64,000 nt of DNA, taken from NCBI RefSeq assembly GCF_002532045.1, contig NZ_NWTG01000004.1, positions 416,300 to 480,299 on the forward strand, read 5' to 3'. The DNA is from Bradyrhizobium sp. C9 (GTDB taxonomy: Bacteria > Pseudomonadota > Alphaproteobacteria > Rhizobiales > Xanthobacteraceae). A model generated the notes under the pieces. It searched no databases, had not been told where the DNA came from, and was given only the letters and a program-made list of their open reading frames with translations. The stretch's first letter is position 1. Every line of letters begins with the position of its first letter. A program made the position numbers and the translations under genes. Shown here piece after piece: positions 48,925-58,477 of this stretch.

Positions 48925-49539
48925 ATGTCGAAGAAGATGATCAAGCCTGGACCTGACCTGCTGGCGCAGGTCAATCAGGCTTTTCTCGACTACGGCTATA
49001 GCGGACTGTCGATGGTCGGACTGGCCAAGGCCTGCGGCTTCACACAGCGCGCGCTGTATTACTACTTCAGCAACAAGGAAGAGGCGTTTCGCGCCGTGAT
49101 CGCCTGGCGCCACGTCGAGGACGTTGCGCTCGCGCTGGAGGCCGGCCGGTCCGTGCGGGCGAAGGGCGGCAGCGCGCTGGATATTTTTGCGACGATTCTC
49201 GACGCCCGCTACGGCGAGACGCGGCGCCGCCTCACCCAGTCGCCGCACACCGTCGAGCTCAATGCCGAAGCCTTCAAGCGCTGCCGCGATTTGATGATCA
49301 AATCCGCCGTCTCGTTCCAGGCCGATCTGGAAAGACTGGTGATCGACTTGCAGGCCGCACGGCTCCTGAAGCTGAACGGCGCGTTCAAGCCGGCGCAGAT
49401 CGCACAGGCTCTTGCCGACGGCGCACGTGCCGTCAACCAGGCACTGCCGCCGATCGCCCGTGACGACTTCTCGGCCCGCTACCGCCAGATGTGCGCGATG
49501 GTGCTCTATGGCTGCGCCGTGATGCCGAAGCGGAAGTAA
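48925..49539 (+). CDS. TetR/AcrR family transcriptional regulator
   Basis: A 204-residue repressor-type protein. The N-terminal helix-turn-helix reads DYGYSGLSMVGLAKACGFTQRALYYYFSNKEEAFRAVI (about 22-58, in parts), and the C-terminal domain is helical for ligand binding. TetR proteins commonly repress efflux or metabolic genes. It lies between the two AraC-type genes on the same strand with a 114-base gap after the first. No efflux pump is adjacent; its target is unknown. Confidence 0.85.
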   Translation: MSKKMIKPGPDLLAQVNQAFLDYGYSGLSMVGLAKACGFTQRALYYYFSNKEEAFRAVIAWRHVEDVALALEAGRSVRAKGGSALDIFATILDARYGETRRRLTQSPHTVELNAEAFKRCRDLMIKSAVSFQADLERLVIDLQAARLLKLNGAFKPAQIAQALADGARAVNQALPPIARDDFSARYRQMCAMVLYGCAVMPKRK

Positions 49540-49730
49540 TCCGCCACGACGGCTCGCGCGCGGCCGTCGCCAATCAGCAAGCCCCTCCCGACTGTCAACC
49601 ATGAGCGACCGGCCGGACCAGTTCGCCGGGCCGTGGATAAGTTTTGACGCACAATGTTACCCATTTCATATTTTACATGACTATGTGAAATATACGATAT
49701 TGCATCGCAAGACCTTTGGAGACGTCTCGA

Positions 49731-50567
49731 ATGGCTGACATGGGACAAACGGACGACCCGGCCAATCGTGACGCGATCCCGCGTCCTCCGAACCGAAGTG
49801 ATCTGCCTGCGCGCATTGAGAAGATAATTTCCGGCGGTTTCGCCAGAACCGCGCTGGCGCTTCGCCCTGGCTCGGCACAGCCGATCTCCTTACCGGCGAC
49901 GCGCGCTCTGATGCAGAGCGAGGGGGCATGCACGATGCGCAGCAAGCAAGAGGATTACAGCCCGGAAACACCGTCCACCGGCCCGGCCCGCCCCCTTGCC
50001 ACCGATGCCGCGGAGCTGCGCGTGGATCAGACTGCAGCCCTCGCACTTGGGCATCGGAGCTCTCCGACGACAAGCAACCGCGGCTGGGCCCCGTTGCTCG
50101 AAGCGTGTCTTGCCGATTTCAAGGAGGCCACCGAGGCCGGCGACACCGCGGGCATTCCTGCGCTGGTCAAGATCGTGGCGGAGCTCGCGTTGATCGAGCG
50201 TGGCGCGATCAGGCCGGGCAGCCGCCGCGCGCAGCAGGCGCTGCGCGTCGGCCGGCTCAGCCTGGCGCGCCGCCTGATCACGCACCACCTCGCCAAACCG
50301 GCGCTGTCGCCGGGCATGGTCGCCGAGATGCTCGGCGTCTCGATCCGCTACGTGCACGTCCTGTTCGAGGCGACAGGGGCGAGTTTCTCGCAGACCGTCA
50401 CCGCGCAGCGCCTCAGCGAGAGCCGCAGGCTGCTTTGCGAAAAACCGCCGCGGCCGATCGCCGATATCGCCCTCGCCTGCGGGTTCGGCAGCCTCGCGAC
50501 GTTCTACCGGATCTTCACCGCATCCGAAGGCTTGACGCCGGGCGAGTACCGGGCCGCGGGGCCGTAG
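49731..50567 (+). CDS. AraC family regulator lacking a standard sensor domain
   Basis: A 278-residue protein. The C-terminal 175 residues closely parallel the protein at 47857, including LALIERGAIRPGSRRAQQALR and the two helix-turn-helix motifs LSPGMVAEMLGVSIRYVHVLFEA and RPIADIALACGFGSLATFYRIF. In contrast its N-terminal 100 residues are polar, low-complexity and unlike an AraC_binding domain. ATG 49731 has TTTGGAG 9 bases upstream. It is probably a paralogue that lost or replaced its sensor domain. An AT-rich region with an imperfect inverted repeat (TTTACATGACTATGTGAAA) precedes it. Confidence 0.83.
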   Translation: MADMGQTDDPANRDAIPRPPNRSDLPARIEKIISGGFARTALALRPGSAQPISLPATRALMQSEGACTMRSKQEDYSPETPSTGPARPLATDAAELRVDQTAALALGHRSSPTTSNRGWAPLLEACLADFKEATEAGDTAGIPALVKIVAELALIERGAIRPGSRRAQQALRVGRLSLARRLITHHLAKPALSPGMVAEMLGVSIRYVHVLFEATGASFSQTVTAQRLSESRRLLCEKPPRPIADIALACGFGSLATFYRIFTASEGLTPGEYRAAGP

Positions 50568-50757
50568 CGCATGACGGCACCGCCTGGCGGCGCTGCCTCG
50601 CGCGGCCCGAAGCGGTCCGCGCAGCATGGTGCCGGGCGGCCACACCTGAGCGCATTTTGGCAGCAGCCGCATTTTGGGTCGACGATATGCGCGCACTGAG
50701 AAGACGCCGCACGACGGTTGCGCCCGAAGCATGCGGTTACAGTGTTGGGGGAAGGTC

Positions 50758-53700
50758 ATGATCGGCATCGGCGGCAAGCCGAGGGTGTGGCGCGTCGCGC
50801 TGCTCGGATCGGCGTCGTTGATTGCGCTGAGCTCCACGGCCGAGGCCGCGGTCTACTGCTCGGGCGTCAGCACCGCGAACGTGGTCTGTGACGCCGCCCA
50901 TCCGTCGGACGGCGGGCTCAACACGAGCTTCAACGGCGATCTCACCGTGAACGTCAACGCCGGCGCCGGGATCAACTCCGGCGGCGTGGTCGTAAGCGCC
51001 TCCGGCAGCATCACGTTCAATCACAACGACCCTGCCGGCATTACGGGATCTATGTACGACGGCATCCAGCTTCTCGGTAGCGGCGCCCCGATCACCTACA
51101 CGGGATCGGCCGACGTCACCGCCAACTGGTACGCGATCCATGTTTATGGCAGCGGTCCGGTCTCGATTACGCAGACCGCCGGCACGGTCACGGCAGGCAC
51201 CGGCATCAGTGTCTCGAGCGCAGGACCGGGGGGGAGCGTCAACATCAACACGGTTGGCAGCCAGATCCTGGCCCCGAACGGCACGGGAATCTTCGTCGAC
51301 GCCAGCGGCAGCCAATCCGACGTCACGATCACCACAGGCGCGGTGACCGGCAACACGACCCAGGCCGGTGGCGCGATCTACGTCCGGATGGGACAGAGCA
51401 GCCAAACTGCGCGCAATCTTTCCGTCACCACCAACGGCGCGATCATCGGCGGCATCTATCTCCGGAATGCTGGCATCGGCACCGTCGATCTCACCACCAA
51501 TGCGAGCGTCCTTGGCGGTATCAGCCTTCTGGCCAGCAATTCAGCCAACACCAATGCATTCACGGTGAAGCTCAATCAGGATGTCACCGGCAACGTCAGC
51601 CTGCTGAACTACGGCTCCGGCACCAACACTGTGCGGACACGCGGCATCACGGGCGGGACGCTCTCCGTGTCCGGCGGAGGCGGCGCCAACAACAGCCTCG
51701 TCGTGGACGGCAATATTGCCAAGGGAAACGGCCCGGACTTTGCCTATTATGGGGCCCTGGCGACCGTCGGTTTCTCTGGTGCCAGCGGCACCAACACCGC
51801 GACCTTCAATGGCGACATCTCCGGAGTCTTTGACACCAGAACTTCGACCTCCGCTTCGGCCGGTGGCAGCGTCGCCGGTCTTTCCGCCGGATTGGGAAGC
51901 AAATCCAGCGACGGCTCGGCGGCCCTGAACGTCAACGGATCGATCACGGTCACCGGCATGACGCCGTCCGGCAAGGTCGCAAATGTCACCGGAGCGTCCC
52001 TGGGCGCCTCCGGTGTGGTCCCGGTCGACTTCAATCTGCACGGCGCCGTGACGGCAACGTCGATCAGCGACACCGCCTCAAACGTCGTCGGCATCAGCGT
52101 GGGGCAATACAATCTGGCCGCGACGCGGCTGACCGTCGACGGTGCCGTGACGGCCACCGCGATCGGCGCCGGCAGCACGGCCACCGGAATCACGGCCGCA
52201 ACCGCCAGCCTTCCACCGACCTCCATCAATACCGGCACGCTCACCGTCCGCGCCAATGGCGACGTGACCGCGGCCTCGGACGGCGGCGCGACCGGCATCA
52301 CGCTGAGCCGCGGCATTTCCAGGTTCTCGACCATCACCGCGGGACTCGGCGGCATCGATCTCGACACCAAGGGGACTGTGAGCGCGACCTCGACGAGCGC
52401 GGCGGCGATCGGCATCAGCGGCATCATCACCCACGGCGCCGACAATGCCGCAACACTGGCGCTGCGTGCGGAAGGCAACGTCATTGCGAACGGCACGGCC
52501 GCCGGCAGCTACGGCATCTTCGCCCAGCGCGACGGTCTCGGTGACATCAGGATCGATGCGCTGGCCGGCGTGCAGAGCAGTGGCATCGGCATCTCCGCAT
52601 CTCGCTCGACCCCCGGCAACATCTTCATCACGACAGGCACCTTCGTCACCGGCACCACCGGCATCGTGACGTCGGGCGGCACCACGACGTTGATCGCCAA
52701 CGGCACCATCACCGGCACCGGCGGCACCGCCGTGCAGTTCGGCGGCACCAACGACGTGCTGCAAGTGCAGTCCGGCGCTGTGTTCAACGGCAACATCGTC
52801 GGCAGCGGGACCAGTATCGTGCAGTTCGGCGGCACGACCGCGTCGAGTTTCGACCTGTCGAAACTCGGCAGCGGCTTCGCCAATTTCGGGATTCTTGCGG
52901 GCTCGAACTGGAGCTTTACCGGCGGCAACTCGAGCTTTGCCGGGATGGTCAACGTCGACAGCGTGTTCATCCTCAACGGCGCGATGCCGAACGCCAGCGT
53001 CACGGTCGGCCCGAACGGCACGCTCGGCGGCAACGGCACCATCGGCAACGCTGTCATCAGCGGCACGCTGTCGCCCGGCAACTCGCCGGGGACGATCACG
53101 ATGGCGAGCCTGACCATGACCACGGCGGCGACCTATCTGGTGCAGGTCACCAACACGATCAGCGACAAGACGGTCGTGACCGGCACCGCCAACCTTGGCG
53201 GCAACGTCGTGGTCGATCCGCTCGAGCGGATTACGAAAAAGACCACCTACACGATCGTCAATGCGGGAACGCTCAGCGGCACGTTCGGCTCGGCAACCCT
53301 GCTGCTCGCCAACAACCTCGCCCGCAATCCGGTGCTGAGCTATGTCGGCAACGACGTGCTGCTGTCGGTCGATCCCGGCATGCTCTCCCCGATCCTGCCG
53401 GCCAATGCCGGCATCAACCACAGGGCCGTCGCCCGTGCGATCGACAACAGCCTGCTCGGCGGCGCCAACCTCTCCAACGCGTTCAGCGCGATCTTCAAGG
53501 TCGACAACCTCCTGAACGGCCTGACCCAGCTCTCCGGCGAGACCGCCACCGGATCGCAGCAGACCACCTTCAACGCCATGAACCAGTTCATGGGCACGAT
53601 GCTCGATCCCTTCGTCGACGGCCGTGGTCCGACGGCGACGCCGACCGGCGCCATGGCTTACGCCGACGACTATTCCCTGGCCTATGCAGCGAAGCGCTCG

Positions 53701-54606
53701 ACCAGCGACGCCGCCGCCGCGATCTATCGCAAGGCGCCGATTGCCGAGAGCTACGATCCGCGCTGGAGCGTGTGGGCGGCGGCGTGCGGCGGCTCACAGA
53801 CCACCGACGGCAACGCGGCGCTCGGCTCGAACAACACCACGAGCCAGGTGTTCGGCACCGTTATCGGCGCCGACTACCGCTTCTCCCCAAGCACGATCGC
53901 CGGGTTCGCGCTCGCCGGCGGCGGCACCAATTTCAATGTCACCAAGGGTGGCGGCGGCCGCTCCGACTTGTTTCAGGCCGGCGCCTTCGTCCGGCACAAT
54001 ATCGGCGCGGCATACCTCACCGGCGCGCTGGCCTACGGCTGGCAGGACGTCACCACCGACCGCACCGTGACGGTCGGGGGTCTCGATCGCCTGCGCGCCG
54101 AATTCAACGCTGACGCCTGGTCGGGTCGCGCCGAAGGCGGCTATCGCCTCGTTGCGCCGTGGATCGGCGGCGTCGGCATCACGCCCTATGCCGCCGGCCA
54201 GTTCACGACATTCCAGCTGCCGGGCTACGCCGAACAGGCCGTCGTCGGGGCCAACACCTTTGCGCTGGCCTATAACGCGAAGAGCGTTACCGACACCCGC
54301 AGCGAGTTCGGCCTGCGCGCCGACAAATCCTTAGCGCTCTCCAATGCGGTCCTGACGCTGCGCGGCCGCGCCGCCTGGGCGCATGATTTCAACCCCGACC
54401 GCAGCATCGCCGCGACGTTCCAGACCCTGCCCGGCGCGAGCTTCGTCGTGAGCGGCGCGGCGCAGGCCTCCGACTCCGCCCTGACCACCGCCTCGGCCGA
54501 ACTGAAATGGGCCAACGGCTGGTCGGCGCTCGCAAGCTTCGAGGGTGAATTCTCCAGCCTGACCCGCTCCTATGCAGGCAAAGGCGCGGTCCGCTATGCC
54601 TGGTAG
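50758..54606 (+). CDS. large autotransporter (type Va secretion)
   Basis: A 1282-residue protein. A signal peptide (VALLGSASLIALSSTAEA) precedes a passenger of about 980 residues rich in Gly, Thr, Ser and Asn with short repeated beta strands (TLTVRANGDVT, ITVTGMT), a right-handed beta-helix pattern. GTLGGNGTIGNAVISGTLSPGNSPG and the following segment are the conserved passenger-to-barrel region. The C-terminal 280 residues form the translocator barrel ending ...RYAW, with an aromatic last residue as required for outer membrane assembly. ATG 50758 follows GGGGGAAG. No adhesin type or protease triad was recognised. Confidence 0.9.
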   Translation: MIGIGGKPRVWRVALLGSASLIALSSTAEAAVYCSGVSTANVVCDAAHPSDGGLNTSFNGDLTVNVNAGAGINSGGVVVSASGSITFNHNDPAGITGSMYDGIQLLGSGAPITYTGSADVTANWYAIHVYGSGPVSITQTAGTVTAGTGISVSSAGPGGSVNINTVGSQILAPNGTGIFVDASGSQSDVTITTGAVTGNTTQAGGAIYVRMGQSSQTARNLSVTTNGAIIGGIYLRNAGIGTVDLTTNASVLGGISLLASNSANTNAFTVKLNQDVTGNVSLLNYGSGTNTVRTRGITGGTLSVSGGGGANNSLVVDGNIAKGNGPDFAYYGALATVGFSGASGTNTATFNGDISGVFDTRTSTSASAGGSVAGLSAGLGSKSSDGSAALNVNGSITVTGMTPSGKVANVTGASLGASGVVPVDFNLHGAVTATSISDTASNVVGISVGQYNLAATRLTVDGAVTATAIGAGSTATGITAATASLPPTSINTGTLTVRANGDVTAASDGGATGITLSRGISRFSTITAGLGGIDLDTKGTVSATSTSAAAIGISGIITHGADNAATLALRAEGNVIANGTAAGSYGIFAQRDGLGDIRIDALAGVQSSGIGISASRSTPGNIFITTGTFVTGTTGIVTSGGTTTLIANGTITGTGGTAVQFGGTNDVLQVQSGAVFNGNIVGSGTSIVQFGGTTASSFDLSKLGSGFANFGILAGSNWSFTGGNSSFAGMVNVDSVFILNGAMPNASVTVGPNGTLGGNGTIGNAVISGTLSPGNSPGTITMASLTMTTAATYLVQVTNTISDKTVVTGTANLGGNVVVDPLERITKKTTYTIVNAGTLSGTFGSATLLLANNLARNPVLSYVGNDVLLSVDPGMLSPILPANAGINHRAVARAIDNSLLGGANLSNAFSAIFKVDNLLNGLTQLSGETATGSQQTTFNAMNQFMGTMLDPFVDGRGPTATPTGAMAYADDYSLAYAAKRSTSDAAAAIYRKAPIAESYDPRWSVWAAACGGSQTTDGNAALGSNNTTSQVFGTVIGADYRFSPSTIAGFALAGGGTNFNVTKGGGGRSDLFQAGAFVRHNIGAAYLTGALAYGWQDVTTDRTVTVGGLDRLRAEFNADAWSGRAEGGYRLVAPWIGGVGITPYAAGQFTTFQLPGYAEQAVVGANTFALAYNAKSVTDTRSEFGLRADKSLALSNAVLTLRGRAAWAHDFNPDRSIAATFQTLPGASFVVSGAAQASDSALTTASAELKWANGWSALASFEGEFSSLTRSYAGKGAVRYAW

Positions 54607-54790
54607 GTCAGCCCGCCCTGCGGCGGGGCCGGCTGCGGCGGATTTGAGGGGAAAAGCAGCGCAAACACCCCTCACCGAGGCGCCGCCGTCAGATAGCGAG
54701 CCGGTGATTCATTTGACCGCCAAATGACGGAAACGACGGTTATTTTGGCGAAAACATTAAGCTTTTTCGGCTATCCGGCTGGTTCCAAGA

Positions 54791-54818
54791 TTGACTTTAC
54801 CGCTTTCGCCCCTATGTT
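54791..54818 (+). promoter_or_regulatory. candidate promoter of the RhlE-like gene
   Basis: TTGACT (54791-54796) and TATGTT (54813-54818) are separated by 16 bases and fit a housekeeping promoter. Transcription from here would leave an untranslated leader of about 155 bases before the helicase gene. The gap 54607-54979 holds nothing else recognised. Confidence 0.55.
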
Positions 54819-54979
54819 GCGGGCAACGCGGCCCTCGGATCGAAACGCGATTCGTCAGGTTTGCCGTCCGTCAGCGTTAGTCAGAGCCCCCGAGCTTTAT
54901 AGAAAAGCGAGCCGTTTCGGGGCCGAACGCGACAGCCTTTTACCTGCGATGCCGAACGGCGGTTTCGACCAGAGGCTCA

Positions 54980-56473
54980 ATGTCTTTTTCCAATCTAGGC
55001 CTGTCCGATAAGGTCCTCGCCGCAGTTGCGGCTACCGGTTACACCACCCCCACTCCCATCCAGGAACAGGCAATCCCGCACGTCCTCGCCCGGCGCGACG
55101 TCCTCGGCATTGCCCAGACCGGCACCGGCAAGACTGCTGCCTTCGTCCTCCCGATGCTCACCCTGCTCGAGAAGGGCCGTGCGCGCGCACGCATGCCGCG
55201 CACCCTGATCCTCGAGCCGACCCGCGAGCTTGCCGCGCAGGTGAAAGAGCAGTTCGACAAATACGGCGCCGGTCAGAAATTGAACGTCGCCCTCCTGATC
55301 GGCGGCGTCTCGTTCGGCGACCAGGATTCCAAGCTGATGCGCGGCGTCGACGTCCTGATCGCGACGCCCGGCCGCCTGCTCGACCACACCGAACGCGGCG
55401 GATTGCTGCTCACCGGCGTCGAGCTGCTGGTGATCGACGAAGCCGACCGCATGCTCGACATGGGCTTCATTCCCGACATCGAACGCATCTGCAAGCTCGT
55501 CCCGTTCACGCGGCAGACCCTGTTCTTCACCGCAACGATGCCGCCTGAGATCAGCCGCATCACCGAGGCCTTCCTGCACAATCCGGCCCGGATCGAAGTC
55601 TCCAAGCCCGCAACCACCGCCGTCACCGTCACGCAGTTGCAGGTCCCGGCCGGACGCGAGGCGCATGACAAGCGCGAGATCCTCCGCCGCCTGCTGCGCG
55701 ACGCCAAGGACCTCAACAACGCGATTATCTTCTGCAATCGCAAGCGCGAAGTCGCCGTCCTTCACAAATCACTGCAGAAGCACGGCTTCAGTGTCGGCGC
55801 CCTCCACGGCGACATGGATCAGTCCGCCCGCACCGCCGCGCTCGATCAATTCCGCAAGGGTGAGATTCCGCTGCTCGTCGCCTCCGACGTCGCCGCCCGC
55901 GGCCTCGACATTCCCGCGGTGAGCCACGTCTTCAATTTCGACGTGCCGCACCACCCCGATGACTACGTCCATCGCATTGGCCGTACCGGCCGCGCCGGAC
56001 GGACCGGCACCGCGATTTCCATCGTCACCTCGCTCGACAGCAAGTCGATGACGGCGATCGAGAAGCTGATCGGCCAACCGATCCCGCGCGCCGAAGGCGA
56101 CTACACCGTTCACAGCGAGGCCTCCGACGAGGATGGTGCGCCGCGCCGCTCGCGCAGCCGCGAAGGCTCGCGCGATGGTGCCCGTGGCGGCCGCAAGCCG
56201 CGACGTGAGCGCGAAGCGCGTCACGGTGAACGCGAGCCGCGCCACGGTGAGCGCGAAGCGCGTCAGGACCAGGAGCCCCGCCAGGAGCGTGCAGCCAAGC
56301 CGGAGCGCGAACCGCGCCACGGCCGCAACTCCTCGCCCCAGGCCACCCCGTCGCACGTGCCGTCGATCGGGCGTGCGGAGCCTCGGCGGCCGCAGCGCGA
56401 GGTGGACCATGAGCCCGCCGATCATTCGCACCTGCCCGCCTTCCTGCTGCGACCTGTCCGCGCACGCGCCTAA
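54980..56473 (+). CDS. rhlE: DEAD-box RNA helicase, RhlE-like
   Basis: A 497-residue DEAD-box helicase. Motifs in order: Q motif region TPTPIQEQAIP, AQTGTGKT (I), EPTRELA (Ia), TPGRLLD (Ib), VIDEADRMLDMGF (II), FTATMP (III, in place of SAT), ASDVAARGLDIP (V) and HRIGRTGRAGRTG (VI). After about 385 comes a charged tail of imperfect Arg/Glu/His repeats (REREARHGEREPRHGER...), likely to bind RNA non-specifically. RhlE-type proteins act in ribosome maturation and RNA decay. GAGGCTCA precedes the ATG. Confidence 0.92.
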   Translation: MSFSNLGLSDKVLAAVAATGYTTPTPIQEQAIPHVLARRDVLGIAQTGTGKTAAFVLPMLTLLEKGRARARMPRTLILEPTRELAAQVKEQFDKYGAGQKLNVALLIGGVSFGDQDSKLMRGVDVLIATPGRLLDHTERGGLLLTGVELLVIDEADRMLDMGFIPDIERICKLVPFTRQTLFFTATMPPEISRITEAFLHNPARIEVSKPATTAVTVTQLQVPAGREAHDKREILRRLLRDAKDLNNAIIFCNRKREVAVLHKSLQKHGFSVGALHGDMDQSARTAALDQFRKGEIPLLVASDVAARGLDIPAVSHVFNFDVPHHPDDYVHRIGRTGRAGRTGTAISIVTSLDSKSMTAIEKLIGQPIPRAEGDYTVHSEASDEDGAPRRSRSREGSRDGARGGRKPRREREARHGEREPRHGEREARQDQEPRQERAAKPEREPRHGRNSSPQATPSHVPSIGRAEPRRPQREVDHEPADHSHLPAFLLRPVRARA

Positions 56474-56789
56474 GGCCCACTCCGATGCCGCCGCGCCAGC
56501 GGCGGTATCCTGCGCAATCCGTATCGCCGTCGGCGACCGACGCCCACGCTGATTCCTCGCGTTTGAAGCAAATGCGCGCAGTTTTCGCGTCGCTTTGACG
56601 TGCAGGTGAAGAGCTTGCGAAGTCGAACCCGATCCGCGGCGGACTTACGCCTCGTACGACATTAGTCGCGGCGAAATCCCCGTAGTTCCACTGTTTACCT
56701 TGCCTTCATTATCGTCCCGTACCCTCCCGCGAATAATTTAGTCATTGCTGCCGGGCATGACCGGCAATGCGTGCATTGAGGACGTAACA
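56474..56789. other. intergenic region upstream of the diguanylate cyclase
   Basis: This 316-base gap holds no gene. The last 90 bases are AT-richer (TTGCCTTCATTATCG, GAATAATTTAG) and probably contain the promoter for the downstream gene, but no pair of elements with standard spacing is clear. Confidence 0.4.
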
Positions 56790-57857
56790 GTGGTCAAGCT
56801 GCTGGACGAACACGAACGTACGTTGGCTTTTGCCGAAGTCGCACTTGGTCAGATCCGCTCGCTTCGCCAGACCGCCGTCCCCCGCAACTATGAGATCTGG
56901 TACGTCTACGCGACCGGATACAACGCACCGCTCAACAAGGTCATCAACGAGACGCTGGCGCGCAGCGGCAAACTCTCTGAATCCGATCTCGAGCAGATCT
57001 ACGAGACCTACCTTTCGCACATCAAGACCTCGGACCGCATCGACAAGGTCGGCGCGCGCGTCATCGGCGAGATCGATGCGGTGATGCGGCTGATCACGGA
57101 TGCGCTCGGCGTGTCCGCGACCTACGACGCCAGCCTCGTCGGCGCCAGCGACCGGCTCTCGACCGCGACCACCCGCGACCAGATCAAGATCATCGTCGAG
57201 GGGCTCGCCAAATCGACGCGCGAGATGCGCGAGACCAATCAGGCATTGGAGAACCGGCTCGCGCTGTCGAAGTCGGAGATCAGCGACCTGCAACACAGCC
57301 TCGAGGCGATCCGCGCCGAGAGCCTGACCGATCCGCTCACCGGCCTCGGCAACCGGAAATATTTCGACCGCTCGATCGACATGGCGGTGCAGGCCGCCTT
57401 GGCCAGCGGCGAGCCGCTGTCGCTGCTGATGTTCGACATCGATCACTTCAAGTCGTTCAACGATTCCTACGGCCATCTCACCGGCGACCAGGTGCTGCGG
57501 CTGGTGGCGCAGTCGCTGAAACAGACCATCAAGGGCCAGGACATCACCGCCCGCTATGGCGGCGAGGAATTCGCGGTGGTGCTCCCCAACACTGCGCTGC
57601 GCCAGGCGCTGACGGTCGCCGACCACATCCGCCGCGCCGTGATGTCCAAGGAGCTGAAGAAGAAGTCGACCGGCGAGATCCTCGGCCGTGTCACGATCTC
57701 GGTCGGTGTTTCCATGCTGAAGCCGGCCGACGACACGGACTCGCTGATCGAGCGCGCCGATGCCTGCCTCTACGCCGCCAAGCGCGCCGGCCGCAACCGC
57801 GTGATCTGCGAAGCCGATCCGGAATACAACGCCGAGACCCGGACCCGGGTGGCGTGA
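56790..57857 (+). CDS. GGDEF domain diguanylate cyclase
   Basis: A 355-residue protein. The N-terminal 150 residues form an uncharacterised helical sensor-like domain, followed by a coiled-coil linker (about 142-177) and a GGDEF domain (about 180-345) with DPLTGLGNRKYF, FDIDHFKSFND and GGEEF at 257-261. The active site is intact, so it should make cyclic di-GMP. The usual inhibitory RxxD five residues before GGEEF is KGQD (248-251), with Arg changed to Lys. GTG 56790 is chosen because TTGAGGA lies 8 bases upstream; ATG 56757 lacks a binding site. Confidence 0.88.
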   Translation: MVKLLDEHERTLAFAEVALGQIRSLRQTAVPRNYEIWYVYATGYNAPLNKVINETLARSGKLSESDLEQIYETYLSHIKTSDRIDKVGARVIGEIDAVMRLITDALGVSATYDASLVGASDRLSTATTRDQIKIIVEGLAKSTREMRETNQALENRLALSKSEISDLQHSLEAIRAESLTDPLTGLGNRKYFDRSIDMAVQAALASGEPLSLLMFDIDHFKSFNDSYGHLTGDQVLRLVAQSLKQTIKGQDITARYGGEEFAVVLPNTALRQALTVADHIRRAVMSKELKKKSTGEILGRVTISVGVSMLKPADDTDSLIERADACLYAAKRAGRNRVICEADPEYNAETRTRVA

Positions 57858-57866
57858 TCCCTCACG

Positions 57867-58328
57867 TCATGAGGTTCGCTTCCTTGCCGATCGCTTCTTC
57901 CTGGCTGACGGCTTCTTCGCAGCCGCCTTCCTCACCGCAGCCTTCTTGGCCGCTGCCTTCTTGGCCATAGCCTTCTTCGCCGGCGCCTTCGCCTTCTTCG
58001 GTCGCTTGCGCAGCGCGGCCCGCTGGGCGGCGCCGAGCGCCAGGCGGGCCCAGACCGCAAGCTCCTCGGCATCGTCGAACAGCCGCGCCGGCAGTTGCCA
58101 GTAGGAGTTCACCGTGACGCTCCTTTGCCGCGTCGTGTACTGGAACGGCTTGGAGCCTTCCGCCTCGAACTGCGGGATGGTCTCCTCGTCGGCACGGAAG
58201 TAGAGGCCGGCGCGGAGCGCGAGCGCAAAATTGGTGCCGTCAGCGGAGATACCGTAGCCGGAGAACATCCGGCGCAACGTGACCGGGCCGAAATCGGCGA
58301 ACAGGTCGATCAGGAATTCGCGGTCCAT
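57867..58328 (-). CDS. TfoX N-terminal domain protein with lysine-rich tail
   Basis: A 153-residue protein. Residues about 1-105 form a TfoX/Sxy N-terminal domain (FLIDLFADFGPVTLRRMFSGYGI), a family linked to competence regulation in some gammaproteobacteria but of unknown role here. From about 107 the protein becomes a basic Lys/Ala tail (KKAKAPAKKA-type repeats), like the tails of bacterial histone H1-like proteins, which suggests DNA or RNA contact. GAGGTGGGC precedes the ATG at 58328. Confidence 0.83.
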   Translation of the reverse strand: MDREFLIDLFADFGPVTLRRMFSGYGISADGTNFALALRAGLYFRADEETIPQFEAEGSKPFQYTTRQRSVTVNSYWQLPARLFDDAEELAVWARLALGAAQRAALRKRPKKAKAPAKKAMAKKAAAKKAAVRKAAAKKPSARKKRSARKRTS

Positions 58329-58477
58329 GTGCCCACCTCGTTCCAGCGCAGCCGAACGCGCCCGCCGCAGCCTGTTGGCAGCGCAGTATGGTCGACGACG
58401 GCGTCGACTTGCAACGATGGTAGGTATCGGATCGAAAGCGCGCGCGCGATTGCGCGCTCGCGAGGGCGCACCAGCGA

